A stretch of 64,000 bases of DNA from Oricola nitratireducens (GCF_014904745.1 NZ_JACZCS010000004.1:87331-151330); one strand, 5' to 3'; counted from the stretch's first letter, positions 48,648 through 57,942 are shown. Numbers and translations are program-made. Notes: generated by a model not told the origin, from the sequence alone.

Positions 48648-50057
48648 TTGCGATTTTCAGCAGTCGAAACAGCCGAAAACCTGCTGTCGGCCCCGATCTT
48701 CGAGCGGGTGATGCCGCTCGCGCGCAGATTCGACCTGATGTGGAGCGGCGCCGACGAGACGGCCGTCGCCCAGCGGATCTCGCTCATCGCATTCGCGATC
48801 CGCATCGTCAGCGCGGGTATCGCCTTCCTTTCGCAAGTGGTGATGGCGCGCTGGATCGGCACCTTCGACTACGGCATCTACGTCTTCGTCTGGACGGCAA
48901 TGGTCATTCTGGGCAGCCTGTCGTGTCTCGGTTTCCAGACTGCCCTGATCCGTTTTCTGCCGCTTTATCGAAAAACCGGGGACCTCGAGCGTCTGCGCGG
49001 GATCCTCTTGACGAGCCGGCTGTTCGTTCTCGCTTCGGCTACGATTGTAGCCGCTGTCGGCGCCGGTGCGGTCTGGTTCTTCTCCGACGCGATCAAATCC
49101 TACTACCTGCTGCCTTTCGTGCTGGCTTTCACGTGCCTGCCGATGGTGGCGCTCGGCGATGTGCTGGACGGAACGGCCCGGGCCAACAACTGGCCGGTTC
49201 GCGCGCTGACGCCGACTTATATCGTCCGGCCGTTCCTCGTGCTTGCCTATCTGGGGATCGCGCATGGCCTCGGCTTCGAGGCTTCCGCCATGACGGCGGT
49301 CATCGCGGCGGTGCTCGCCACCTATTCGACGACGGTGATGCAGCTTTTCGTCGTTACGCGAAATCTCGACGCGACCTATCCGGCCGGCCCGCGCCAAACG
49401 GAATTCGTCCTCTGGGCGAAGGTCGCATTGCCGATTTTCCTGGTCGAAGGCTTCTTCTTCCTCCTGACCAATGCCGACGTGCTCATGGTCGGCATCTTCC
49501 GGCCGCCGGAGGACGTCGGGGTCTATTTCGCCACGGTGAAGATCATCGCGCTGGTGCATTTCGTCTTCTTTGCGGTCAAGGCTGGCGTCGCGCAGCAATT
49601 CGCCGCGCGCACGGGCCTCGAGGATCGTGCCGAATTGCGTGATTTCGCGCGTCAAACGGTGGGCTGGACCTTCTGGCCATCGCTGTTGATCGGCCTCGCT
49701 GTACTCGTCTTCGGGCGCTTCCTGCTGTCGCTTTTCGGCGAGGCTTTTGTCGAAGGTTATCCGTTGCTGTTCGTCCTTGTGGCCGGCGTCGTCGTACGGG
49801 CGAGCGTCGGGCCGGTGGAAAGCCTGCTCAACATGACCGGTAATCAAAATATCTGCGCCACGATCTTCGGAGCTGTCCTCGCCGTGAATGTTGCGCTGAA
49901 CCTGATCCTGATCCCGGCCTACGGGCTTATGGGCGCGGCGACGGCCAATGCCGGCGCGACGCTCGTCGAAGCGGGGCTTCTCCTGTTCATGGCCTATCGC
50001 CGGATCGGTGTCGTGATGTTCGTGTTTTCGCCGAAATCGATAACGGGGGCGGCGTGA
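48648..50057 (+). CDS. Polysaccharide flippase (Wzx/MATE-like)
   Basis: A 469-residue membrane protein with about 12-14 hydrophobic segments, the first beginning near residue 47 (ISLIAFAIRIVSAGIAFLSQ). The spacing fits the oligosaccharide-lipid flippase group of the MOP superfamily, which moves lipid-linked sugars across the inner membrane. Start at TTG 48648 gives a 46-residue cytoplasmic leader; an ATG at 48711 is an alternative. It overlaps the next acetyltransferase gene by one base (TGATG), so the two act together. Confidence 0.85.
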   Translation: MRFSAVETAENLLSAPIFERVMPLARRFDLMWSGADETAVAQRISLIAFAIRIVSAGIAFLSQVVMARWIGTFDYGIYVFVWTAMVILGSLSCLGFQTALIRFLPLYRKTGDLERLRGILLTSRLFVLASATIVAAVGAGAVWFFSDAIKSYYLLPFVLAFTCLPMVALGDVLDGTARANNWPVRALTPTYIVRPFLVLAYLGIAHGLGFEASAMTAVIAAVLATYSTTVMQLFVVTRNLDATYPAGPRQTEFVLWAKVALPIFLVEGFFFLLTNADVLMVGIFRPPEDVGVYFATVKIIALVHFVFFAVKAGVAQQFAARTGLEDRAELRDFARQTVGWTFWPSLLIGLAVLVFGRFLLSLFGEAFVEGYPLLFVLVAGVVVRASVGPVESLLNMTGNQNICATIFGAVLAVNVALNLILIPAYGLMGAATANAGATLVEAGLLLFMAYRRIGVVMFVFSPKSITGAA

Positions 50058-51331
50058 TGGAAGCCTTGCCGGTCATCGAACAAAGCGTGCCGCTCGCCGG
50101 GTCATTCATGCTGTCCGGTATCGTCGGCGATCTTCCCGATTTCACGCCTCCGCAGACGAGCCGGCTTTCCAAGGGCGACCGCCGGCTTGTCGTCTATCCG
50201 GCCGACAGCGGATTCGACATCCTGGAGGATATCGACCGCGTCACCGACTATGCGCTGGAACCGAACATCTTCTTCACGCCGCGCTTCCTTGTCCCGGCGA
50301 TGCCGCGCCTTGACGACCGCCAGGTCCGGCTGATGCTGCTGCAGGACGGGGCGAAGGAAGAGGCCGAAACCCGTTTTTTGATGCCGTTTTCGGTCGAAAA
50401 GTCCGGATTTGCCGTCGGCCCCGACGTGATTCGGGCCTGGGCCAATCCGATAGGACCCTATGGCATTCCGATCGTGGAGCGCCGCGAGGCTTCGCGCATT
50501 CTCGACGACCTGCTCGCCACGCTGGCGGACGACAACGTGGCGCTGCCGAAAATACTCGTTCTGCCGGACATCATGATGGACAGCGTGACGATCACGGCGC
50601 TGCGCGGCGTGGCGATCGGGCGCGGCCTGCCGGTTCTGTCCACCGCGTCCGTGCAGCGGCCGTTCCTGAAAAGCGAAAAAGACAGCGTCGACTATTTCAA
50701 GGACAATATCCGCAGTCACAGCCGCCGCAATTTCGGCCGGTTGCGCCGGCAGCTCGAGGCGTCGGGCGAGTTCGAATACGAGATCGCGCGCAGTCCAGCA
50801 GATGTGCGCATGGCGCTGGAGGAATTCCTGCTGCTCGAAAACGCCGGCTGGAAGGGGCGGCAGCGGACATCGCTTGCGGCCGACCGTTTCCGCGCAGCCT
50901 TCGCGCGCGAGGCCGTCAACAATCTCGCCGAGCGCGACCTTTGCCGCATCCATTCCTTCAAGCTCGACGGACGGGTGATCGCCTCGCTCATCGTCTTCGT
51001 GCAGTCCGGCCACGCCTGGACGTGGAAGACGACCTATGACGAGGGCTTCGCCCAGTATTCGCCGGGCACGCTGCTGATCATGCAGGTTACCGCAACCCAT
51101 CTCGACGACCCGAACATCCAGCTCACCGACAGTTGCGCGGTCGAGGACCATCCGGTGATGGCGCGGCTGTGGTCGGAGCGGCGCGAATTTGCGACGCTGG
51201 TGATCGGCCTGCGGCCGAACATGGATCGCGAGGCGCGCCAGGTGATGTCGCAGCTGGAGCTTTACCGCTCGACGCGCAATGCGGCGAGGACGGTACGCGA
51301 CCGCCTGCGCCACCTGATCCGCAGCAGCTAG
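50057..51331 (+). CDS. CelD/BioF2-like acetyltransferase
   Basis: A 424-residue protein of the Acetyltransf_6 group of the GNAT clan. The central region (about 205-360) has RSHSRRNFGRLRRQLEASGE, the acceptor-binding LLLENAGWKGRQRTSLA and ARLWSERREFATLVIGLRP near the end. Such proteins decorate cellulose or other exopolysaccharides. It overlaps the flippase gene and ends in a four-base CTAG shared with the convergent acyl-CoA synthetase stop. A role in surface-polysaccharide acylation is inferred. Confidence 0.8.
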   Translation: MEALPVIEQSVPLAGSFMLSGIVGDLPDFTPPQTSRLSKGDRRLVVYPADSGFDILEDIDRVTDYALEPNIFFTPRFLVPAMPRLDDRQVRLMLLQDGAKEEAETRFLMPFSVEKSGFAVGPDVIRAWANPIGPYGIPIVERREASRILDDLLATLADDNVALPKILVLPDIMMDSVTITALRGVAIGRGLPVLSTASVQRPFLKSEKDSVDYFKDNIRSHSRRNFGRLRRQLEASGEFEYEIARSPADVRMALEEFLLLENAGWKGRQRTSLAADRFRAAFAREAVNNLAERDLCRIHSFKLDGRVIASLIVFVQSGHAWTWKTTYDEGFAQYSPGTLLIMQVTATHLDDPNIQLTDSCAVEDHPVMARLWSERREFATLVIGLRPNMDREARQVMSQLELYRSTRNAARTVRDRLRHLIRSS

Positions 51332-52977
51332 GCTTTCTCGCCCGGCTCCCTGCCGGCTTCGGCTTCCGCCTGCTGGCGGAAGATGCGGCGAATGACCTTG
51401 CCGGTCGTCGTCAGGGGCATTTCGTCGACGAAATCGATCTCGCGCGGATATTCATGGGCGGAAAGACGCTGCTTCACGAAGGCCTGGATTTCGGCCTTGA
51501 GTTCGGGCGACGGCGCCGCGCCCGCCCGGAGCACGACATAGGCCTTGACCAGCTGGCCGCGGATCGCGTCGGGCTTGCCGACGACGGCGGCAAGCGCCAC
51601 GTCGGAGTGACTGACGAGGCAATCCTCGATTTCGCCGGGGCCGATGCGGTATCCGGCCGAGGAAATCACGTCATCGTCGCGGCCGACAAAGAAGAAATAG
51701 CCGTCCTCGTCGCGAATGCCCTGGTCGCCGGTCAGCATCCAGTCGCCGATGAATTTCTTTTCCGTCGCTTCGGGATTGCGCCAGTATTCGAGGAACATCA
51801 CCGGGTCCGGGCGATGCACGGCAATCTGACCCTGTTCGCCGGCCGGCAGTTCGTTGCCTCGATCGTCGATGACGGCGACGCGGTGGCCGGCGACCGGCTT
51901 GCCCATGGAGCCGGGCCGGACGACGCCGAGCGCATTGCAGGCCGACAGGACGAGATTGCACTCCGTCTGGCCGTAGAACTCGTTGACCGTCAGGCCGAAG
52001 GTGTCGCGGCACCAGGCAAGCGTCTCGCGTCCGAGCGCCTCGCCGCCGGAGCCGATCGTGCGCAGGTTCAGCTTGTAGCGCTGCGCGCCGTCGCCGAGCG
52101 TCGCCAGCATCCGGAGCGCGGTCGGCGGCAGGAACGTGTTGCGCACGCCCGCCTTCTGCATCAGCGCCAGGGCCCAGTCCGGTTCGAATCGCGGCGCGCG
52201 CGCGGCAACGACCGGCACGCCGAAATAGAGGCCCGGAAGCAGGACATTCAACAGGCCGCCAGCCCAGGCCCAGTCGGCGGGCGTCCACAACAGGTCGCCT
52301 TCGCGCGGCAGGAATTCGTGATGGGTTTCGACACAGGGCAGGTGGCCGAGAAGCACGCGCTGGGCATGAAGCGCGCCCTTCGGCTGGCCGGTCGTGCCGG
52401 AGGTGAAAATCATCAGCGCGGGATCGTCCGGTCCGGTGTCCGCGGCGGTGAAGCCGGGCGAACCGGCGGCAACGAGCCGGTCGAAATCCTCCGTGCCGTC
52501 GAGGCCGCCGACGCAGACGATGGTGGCGAGGTCCGGGAATTTCGCATCGGCGGCGTCGAGTTTTTCCTTGCCGCTCGCGTCGAGGAAAAGCGCCTTCGCG
52601 CCGGACAGGGCGAGCCGGTAGGCGATTGCATCCGGGCCGAACTGCATCGCCATCGGCACGGCGATGGCGCCGAGCTTGTAGACCGCCATGTGGGCGATCG
52701 CGGTCTCGAAGCCCTGCGGCAGCAGGATCGCCACGCGGTCGCCGCGGTCGATGCCAAGGCTTGCGAGCGAGGAAGCGAGGCGGTCCGATTTTTCCGCCAG
52801 TTCGCCGAATGTCAGCGTTTCCGGCGCGTCGTCCGACCAGTCGACGATCGCCGGCCTGTCCGGCGTTCTTGCGGCCGGGGCGTCGGAACAGGCGACGCCG
52901 ATATTGAAGGATTTCGGAATGTCCCAGCGGAAGCGGGAAATCAGGTCGTCATAGGAAACGGGATCGGCAGGCAGCAT
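51328..52977 (-). CDS. AMP-dependent acyl-CoA synthetase
   Basis: A 549-residue adenylate-forming ligase. Core motifs are present in order: FTSGTTGQPKGALHAQ (P-loop), EFYGQTECN (A5), WMLTGDQGIRDEDGYFFFVGRDDD and the final catalytic lysine in LTTTGKVIRR. The layout matches medium-chain acyl- or aryl-CoA synthetases, but the acid cannot be read from the sequence. It is a single leftward gene after the paralogue B gene. Confidence 0.88.
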   Translation of the reverse strand: MLPADPVSYDDLISRFRWDIPKSFNIGVACSDAPAARTPDRPAIVDWSDDAPETLTFGELAEKSDRLASSLASLGIDRGDRVAILLPQGFETAIAHMAVYKLGAIAVPMAMQFGPDAIAYRLALSGAKALFLDASGKEKLDAADAKFPDLATIVCVGGLDGTEDFDRLVAAGSPGFTAADTGPDDPALMIFTSGTTGQPKGALHAQRVLLGHLPCVETHHEFLPREGDLLWTPADWAWAGGLLNVLLPGLYFGVPVVAARAPRFEPDWALALMQKAGVRNTFLPPTALRMLATLGDGAQRYKLNLRTIGSGGEALGRETLAWCRDTFGLTVNEFYGQTECNLVLSACNALGVVRPGSMGKPVAGHRVAVIDDRGNELPAGEQGQIAVHRPDPVMFLEYWRNPEATEKKFIGDWMLTGDQGIRDEDGYFFFVGRDDDVISSAGYRIGPGEIEDCLVSHSDVALAAVVGKPDAIRGQLVKAYVVLRAGAAPSPELKAEIQAFVKQRLSAHEYPREIDFVDEMPLTTTGKVIRRIFRQQAEAEAGREPGEKA

Positions 52978-53124
52978 GGGAAACGTGATGCATTGTTCCG
53001 GAAATCAGTCAAGCGAATTGCGATTTGCACCCGGCCGTTTGCCGGTCTCCCGGGCGCGCGCAGACGCCGCCGCGCCCCTTGTCGGGGCCGGGTTTTCGGG
53101 AAACCGGAAGACGGCCGCCAGGGC

Positions 53125-53799
53125 TCACGACGTATCCAGCCGCTGCGCGTCATGCGCCAGCGCATGGCATTCCCTCAACACGTCGTCGACCTCGTGAAAG
53201 GCCCGCTTGCGGTAGCCTGGCGGCCGGCCCGGACGCATCGGGTGGAAGCGTCCGGTGCGGCCGAGGTCTCGCCGTGCCCGCCAGCGGGCGAAACGCTTCG
53301 CGTGACCGTCGATTTCGTCGAGCGCGCGCTTCAGCGCGACCAGCCGGCGGCCGAGCGACGCGGCGTCGATCTCGTCGTCGGGCGAGGGGATCCAGTTGTC
53401 GGGAATCGGTGTCGGCTCGGTCAGGCCGATGAAGGTGATGCGCGGGAAGGACCGGGCGCGGCGTCTCCGCGGGCGGATTTCGAAACGCTTCAGGGAATCG
53501 ATGAGGGGGAGCGCCGGGACGGCGGCGGGATTGCCTGTTGTGGTTGTTGTGCTGGATGGTGTGGTGATGGTGGGCCGGCGCGGTTTCACAACCACAACAA
53601 GGTTCCGCGCGGCGATGATGACGAGACGCCGGACGGCGGCTTCGGCGGGGCGCAGGATACGCAGGATGTGGTTGCGCAGATGGCGCGGCAGGGTGGCGAG
53701 TGTTTCTCCCTCGGCCAGACCGGCCATGGCGAACAGCGCCGCGACGATGCGCAGAAGCGCCTCGCGGTTGCGGGCAATCGCCTTGTCCCAGTTGATCAT
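53125..53799 (-). CDS. Unrecognised protein, copy B of the inverted paralogue pair
   Basis: A 224-residue protein that matches copy A (16866-17573) over its full length, in the opposite orientation. Identical blocks include ALLRIVAALFAM, LRPAEAAVRRLVIIAAR, ARSFPRITFIGLTEPTPIP, PSPDDEIDAA and RPGRPPGYRKRAFHEVDDVLRECHALA. The threonine-proline linker differs in length and sequence. The last 90 bases of the two genes are nearly the same at DNA level. The start at 53799 (MINWDKAIARN) is chosen by alignment with copy A. Function unknown. Confidence 0.78.
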   Translation of the reverse strand: MINWDKAIARNREALLRIVAALFAMAGLAEGETLATLPRHLRNHILRILRPAEAAVRRLVIIAARNLVVVVKPRRPTITTPSSTTTTTGNPAAVPALPLIDSLKRFEIRPRRRRARSFPRITFIGLTEPTPIPDNWIPSPDDEIDAASLGRRLVALKRALDEIDGHAKRFARWRARRDLGRTGRFHPMRPGRPPGYRKRAFHEVDDVLRECHALAHDAQRLDTS

Positions 53800-53937
53800 C
53801 CGCCTTCTTCTCCACGTCTCGGGCGGGAGAAGGGTAAGGGCAGTTTCTGCGGGTTGGATAAGTCCGGAATGAAAAACCCGCATATTCGGAATAAAATCGC
53901 GTTTTCAGGGAGTTTTCTGTTTGTCGCTTCGCGACGA

Positions 53938-54102
53938 CCCCCACCCTGTATCCCTCCCCACAAGGGGGAGGGAAGACATCCAGGCCGGCGCGTCCGCACA
54001 ACCATCGGGCAGAACAGACATCAGAGCCGGGTTGAAAACTGGAGGATTGGCGAGATGCCAGCGACCTCCCTCCCCCTTGTGGGGAGGGATGAAGGGTGGG
54101 GG
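53938..54102. repeat. 36-bp inverted repeat, intergenic element
   Basis: Arms at 53938-53973 and 54067-54102 are complementary at all but two positions and contain the core CCCTCCCC/ACAAGGGGGAGGG pattern, enclosing 93 bases without a gene. Such short GC palindromic elements are widespread between rhizobial genes. The rest of the 450-base gap (53800-54251) shows no other feature except the tRNA at its end. Confidence 0.8.
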
Positions 54103-54251
54103 TACTCCAGAATGCGCTATTGCGCCGGCCCTTCGCTATGGCTTCGGGCGTTCGTCAGATGCCGCCGTACCGCGAGGTCGTCCGGATTCGCCAGGCCGTC
54201 GGTTCCCCGCCGGATTGCCGGTCAGTCTTGCGGTCAGAGAAGTCGGGAAAA

Positions 54252-54336
54252 TGGTGCCCCCCGCCGGAATCGAACCGGCACTCCCGAAGGAACGGGATTT
54301 TGAATCCCGCGCGTCTACCAATTCCGCCAGAGGGGC
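54252..54336 (-). tRNA. tRNA-Leu, anticodon CAA
   Basis: Read leftwards, acceptor GCCCCTC pairs with GGGGGGC (T-G and others allowed) followed by A and CCA. The anticodon stem CGGGA/TCCCG encloses TTCAAAA with anticodon CAA, reading UUG codons. A variable arm of the class II type is present (TTCCTTCGGGAG region) and the T-loop is TTCGATT. The CCA end is encoded. Confidence 0.93.
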
Positions 54337-54514
54337 CTGTCGAAGCATCGTGTTTCGGTAGCGAATGTCGTCTAGCGTTCCGCTGCCGTGGCCGTCAAGC
54401 GGCAAGCGATGCGCACGCAGCGTCAAGTTTTCGCGGCAAAGGGGCGCCGCATCAATTGCGCATTCGCGCATGCCGACCTATGGCATTGCGGACGACGCAA
54501 GGATCGAGAACCGG

Positions 54515-55102
54515 ATGAGCATCATTCGCAGGCTTTACGACTGGACCATGAACCTGGCCGCGACGCGCCATGCCGAACGCATGCTTGCGCTCGTCTCGTT
54601 CGTCGAGAGCTCGGTCTTTCCGATTCCCCCCGACGTGATCCTCATTCCGATGGTCCTGTCGGAGCGGGCGAAATGGGTTCGCTATGCGCTGATCTGCACC
54701 GTCTTCTCGATCGCCGGCGCGTTGCTCGGATACGGGATCGGGATGTTCCTCTACGAGCAGGTCGCCGAGCCGATCCTCTCGTTCTACGGCTATCTGGACC
54801 GGTTCGACCAGTTTCGCGCGATTTTCAACGCCTGGGGCTGGTGGTTCGTGGCGATCGCCGGCCTGACGCCTTTCCCCTACAAGGTGATCACGATCGCGTC
54901 GGGCGCGGCCGGCCTCAACCTGCCGATCTTCATCATCGCCTCGATCGTGTCGCGCGGGCTGCGGTTCTTCATCGTGTCCGGCCTGCTTTATGCCTTCGGT
55001 GCGCCGATCCGCGATTTCATCGAAAAGCGGCTCGGCCTTCTTTTCACCCTTTTCATGATCTTGCTGATCGGCGGCTTTGCCGCCGTGCGCTTCCTGTTCT
55101 AG
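54515..55102 (+). CDS. YqaA/DedA-family membrane protein
   Basis: A 195-residue protein with the SNARE-associated (VTT/DedA) domain. Key parts are VESSVFPIPPDVILIPMVL near residue 30, the re-entrant and membrane segments, and the GLTPFPYKVITIASGAAGL loop near residue 125 characteristic of YqaA. DedA relatives transport lipids such as undecaprenyl phosphate. Here a membrane lipid or quinone-related role is only a possibility. The start at 54515 fits the domain; dsbB follows 14 bases later. Confidence 0.85.
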   Translation: MSIIRRLYDWTMNLAATRHAERMLALVSFVESSVFPIPPDVILIPMVLSERAKWVRYALICTVFSIAGALLGYGIGMFLYEQVAEPILSFYGYLDRFDQFRAIFNAWGWWFVAIAGLTPFPYKVITIASGAAGLNLPIFIIASIVSRGLRFFIVSGLLYAFGAPIRDFIEKRLGLLFTLFMILLIGGFAAVRFLF

Positions 55103-55116
55103 CTGAGGGACTTCTC

Positions 55117-55638
55117 ATGACATTGACGAGCGGAACCGGCCGATTGCAGCTGATCGGAGCAGCATTCCTCGCGGTAGCGATGGCCGCTGTTGTCGGAACG
55201 GCGCTCGGATTCGAGCATATCGGCGGCTTCATTCCCTGCAAGCTCTGCCTCGAACAGCGCATCCCCTATTACGCCGGCGTGCCGGTGGCGCTGGTGGCGC
55301 TTGCCGGCGCCGCGCTCGGGTGGCGGCCGGTCATCGTGCGCGGCCTGCTTCTCATCGTCGGCCTGCTGATGACCTACGGGCTTTATCTCGGGATCTATCA
55401 TTCCGGCGTCGAGTGGCACTGGTGGGCGGGGCCGGCGGACTGCAGCACCTCGGCAACCAGCGGCATCCTTACCGATGCCGGCGGTCTTCTCGGCGCGCTC
55501 GACACGATGAAGCCGCCGTCCTGCGACGAAGCGGCGGGTCGGTTCCTGAGGCTGTCATTTGCCGGATGGAACGTGCTGGCAAGCCTCGGGCTGGCGGCGA
55601 TCGCCTACCGGGCCGCGTTCGGGCCGTCGAAACGCTGA
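55117..55638 (+). CDS. dsbB: Disulfide bond formation protein DsbB
   Basis: A 173-residue four-helix quinone reductase that reoxidises DsbA in the periplasm. The first periplasmic loop has CKLCLEQR (the CxxC), and the second has a cysteine pair in the PADCSTSA and PPSCDEAAG segments. GAGGGA is nine bases before the ATG. It is co-directional with the DedA gene 14 bases upstream. No dsbA is in the window. Confidence 0.93.
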   Translation: MTLTSGTGRLQLIGAAFLAVAMAAVVGTALGFEHIGGFIPCKLCLEQRIPYYAGVPVALVALAGAALGWRPVIVRGLLLIVGLLMTYGLYLGIYHSGVEWHWWAGPADCSTSATSGILTDAGGLLGALDTMKPPSCDEAAGRFLRLSFAGWNVLASLGLAAIAYRAAFGPSKR

Positions 55639-55669
55639 GACGCGAAAACAAAAACGCCGGAGACCCCGA

Positions 55670-56227
55670 TCAAGGCTCCAGCTCGACATCCCAGTAAAGG
55701 TAATCCATCCAGCTTTCGTGCAGGTGATTGGGCGGAAAACTTCGGCCATTGTTGTGCAGGTCGTGCACGGTCGGATGGAACGGCATCTGGTGCGGCCGCA
55801 TGCCCGAATCGCGGGGCATCTTGCCGCCCTTGCGCAAGTTGCAGGGCGAGCAGGCGGTGACGATGTTGTCCCACGTCGTCTGACCACCGAAGCGGCGCGG
55901 AACGAGGTGATCGAAAGTCAGGTCGTCCGGTGAGCCGCAATACTGGCACTGGAACTTGTCACGCAGGAAGACGTTGAAGCGCGTGAAGGCCGGATAGGTC
56001 GCCGGTTTGACGTAGGCCTTCAGGCAGACCACGCTCGGCAGCCGCATCGCAAACGATGGCGAGGAGACCTCGTGTTCGTATTCGGCGACGATATTCACAC
56101 GGTCAAGAAAGACCGCCTTGATCGCGTCCTGCCAGGACCAGAGCGACAAGGGATAATAGCTTAGCGGGCGGTAGTCCGCATTTAGTACAAGCGCCGGAAG
56201 GCTGTCCGGCGAAACCGCAATCGTCAA
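55670..56227 (-). CDS. HNH-endonuclease-domain protein
   Basis: A 185-residue protein with an HNH nuclease fold at about residues 95-150. The metal site is carried by FQCQYCGSPDDLTFDHLVPRRFGG and the downstream NIVTACSPCNLRKGG. The N-terminal half is a conserved alphaproteobacterial region (LVLNADYRPLSYYPLSLW). It is not linked to any phage or restriction genes here. Housekeeping DNA processing is possible; targets are unknown. Confidence 0.85.
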   Translation of the reverse strand: MTIAVSPDSLPALVLNADYRPLSYYPLSLWSWQDAIKAVFLDRVNIVAEYEHEVSSPSFAMRLPSVVCLKAYVKPATYPAFTRFNVFLRDKFQCQYCGSPDDLTFDHLVPRRFGGQTTWDNIVTACSPCNLRKGGKMPRDSGMRPHQMPFHPTVHDLHNNGRSFPPNHLHESWMDYLYWDVELEP

Positions 56228-56359
56228 GGCTCACCTCTTCGCATCACGATTGGTTTGTTGCCATATACTAAGCGCGTTGTGACATCCTTGTGAAGCGTTG
56301 CCTGATAAAGCGGCACGTTTGAGAAAATTCATGATTTTCAATTATTTGCATGGCCCGAA

Positions 56360-57010
56360 TTATTGCGGTGCGACGTTTCTGCCACGCCGCGCGGCGTAGA
56401 AAGCCCAGAAAAGCCGTGCCGCGACGCCTCGCCAGGGCGCCCATGATTCGGCCAGACGGCGCAGTTCGCGGTCGCCCGGGCGCGCATCGAGGCCGAAGGC
56501 GTCGGCGACGGCGCTCTGCAGCGCGACGTCGCCGGCCGGGAAGATGTCGGGATGCCCGGCGGCAAACAGGAGATAGACCTCGGCCGTCCAAGGGCCGATT
56601 CCCCTGATCGCCGTCATTTGCGCCAGCGCGGACTCGCCGTCGATGCGGCACATGCGGTCAAGGTCGAGCCGGTTCTCCAGAACCGCCTCGCTCACGGCAA
56701 TGAGCGTGCGCTGTTTCGGCCGCGACAGTCCGGCGGCGCGCCAGGCGTCCTCGCCGCCCGCCAGATAAGAGGCCGGATCGAGCGGATCGATCAGGGTGAC
56801 CAGGCGTTGCCAGATGGCATCGGCGCTCTGTTTGGATACTTGCTGCGAGACGATGATCGAGGCGAGGCTGGCGAAGCCCGGTTCGGAGCGGCGCAGCGGA
56901 ACCTCGCCCGATTGCGCGATGATATCGGCCAGCCGCGGATCGGCACGGCGCAGATAGAAGAGGCCGCGTTCGATGTCTTCCATCGTCGCGATTGCGCCAG
57001 CCGGTTGCAT
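56360..57010 (-). CDS. DNA-3-methyladenine glycosylase, AlkA-type
   Basis: A 216-residue HhH-GPD glycosylase that removes alkylated bases. The helix-hairpin-helix is AIRGIGPWTAEVYLL near residue 140, with the catalytic aspartate in the following AGDVALQSAV. The start at 57010 is one of two options (also 56983); the longer frame overlaps the divergent gluQ gene. The starts of the two genes are about 50 bases apart. Confidence 0.88.
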   Translation of the reverse strand: MQPAGAIATMEDIERGLFYLRRADPRLADIIAQSGEVPLRRSEPGFASLASIIVSQQVSKQSADAIWQRLVTLIDPLDPASYLAGGEDAWRAAGLSRPKQRTLIAVSEAVLENRLDLDRMCRIDGESALAQMTAIRGIGPWTAEVYLLFAAGHPDIFPAGDVALQSAVADAFGLDARPGDRELRRLAESWAPWRGVAARLFWAFYAARRGRNVAPQ

Positions 57011-57060
57011 CGCCGCGTCTGCGTTTCTACTTAACTTTCGATCCATCCAACCTGCCATCC

Positions 57061-57942
57061 ATGCCGATGAGCGCCTCCATGACAGACAACCGGCCCGTTT
57101 TCCGTTTTGCACCGAGCCCGAACGGGGCGCTTCATCTCGGCCATGCCTATTCCGCTATTCTGAATTTCGAGATGGCGCGGGAATCGGGCGGGCGATTTCT
57201 CCTGCGCATGGAGGATATCGACACCGAGCGCTGCTCGCCAGCGCTCGAGCGCGGCATTGTGGACGATCTGGAATGGCTCGGCATTTCCTGGGATGGCGAG
57301 ATCAGGCGGCAATCGGAACATTTCGCGGAGTACCGCGCGGCGCTGGACAGTCTCGAAGCGGACGGTCTCGTCTACCGGGCCTATCTCAGCCGGTCGGAGA
57401 TCCGCCGGCGCGTCGAGGCGCACGAGAACGAGACGGGCGCCTGGCCGCGCGATCCGGACGGAGCGCCGGTCTATCCCGGCGGATCGCACGAAACCGGCGA
57501 CGATGACGCGCCTTACGTGCTGCGGCTCGATGCGCGGCGGGCCGCCGAACGCGTTCGCGCGCCGCAGGCATGGGACGAGGAAGGCAGCGGCCCGGACGGC
57601 GAAACCGGCGTGATCGAAGCCGCCCCGGAACGGTGGGGCGATGTCATCCTGGCGCGGCGCGACACGCCGACCAGTTACAATCTTTCCGTCGTCGTCGATG
57701 ATGCGCTGCAGGGCGTCACCCATGTCGTGCGCGGGCGCGACCTGTTTCACGCCACTTCGGTCCATGTCGTGTTGCAGGAACTGCTCGGGCTTTCACGCCC
57801 GCATTATTTCCATCACGATCTGGTGGTGACCGAAGACGGGCGGAAACTGTCGAAGAGCAACCGCGACACGAGCCTCAAGGCGTTGCGCGAGGCGGGGGCG
57901 ACGCCGCGTGACATAAGGCGGATGATCGGGCTGGACGACTAG
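57061..57942 (+). CDS. gluQ: Glutamyl-Q tRNA(Asp) synthetase GluQ
   Basis: A 293-residue truncated glutamyl-tRNA synthetase that attaches glutamate to queuosine in tRNA-Asp. The HIGH motif is HLGHAYS and the KMSKS motif is KLSKS; there is no anticodon-binding domain, which separates it from true GluRS. It contains only one cysteine (ERCSPAL), so the zinc-binding cysteines of the E. coli enzyme are absent. Starts at 57061, 57067 or 57079 are possible. Confidence 0.92.
   Translation: MPMSASMTDNRPVFRFAPSPNGALHLGHAYSAILNFEMARESGGRFLLRMEDIDTERCSPALERGIVDDLEWLGISWDGEIRRQSEHFAEYRAALDSLEADGLVYRAYLSRSEIRRRVEAHENETGAWPRDPDGAPVYPGGSHETGDDDAPYVLRLDARRAAERVRAPQAWDEEGSGPDGETGVIEAAPERWGDVILARRDTPTSYNLSVVVDDALQGVTHVVRGRDLFHATSVHVVLQELLGLSRPHYFHHDLVVTEDGRKLSKSNRDTSLKALREAGATPRDIRRMIGLDD

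Noticed and set aside
51133..54303. A 1056-residue rightward open frame across the synthetase, paralogue B and the repeat
   Set aside because: It covers a clear leftward enzyme gene, the second paralogue and a noncoding repeat region. Composition is that of a shadow frame.
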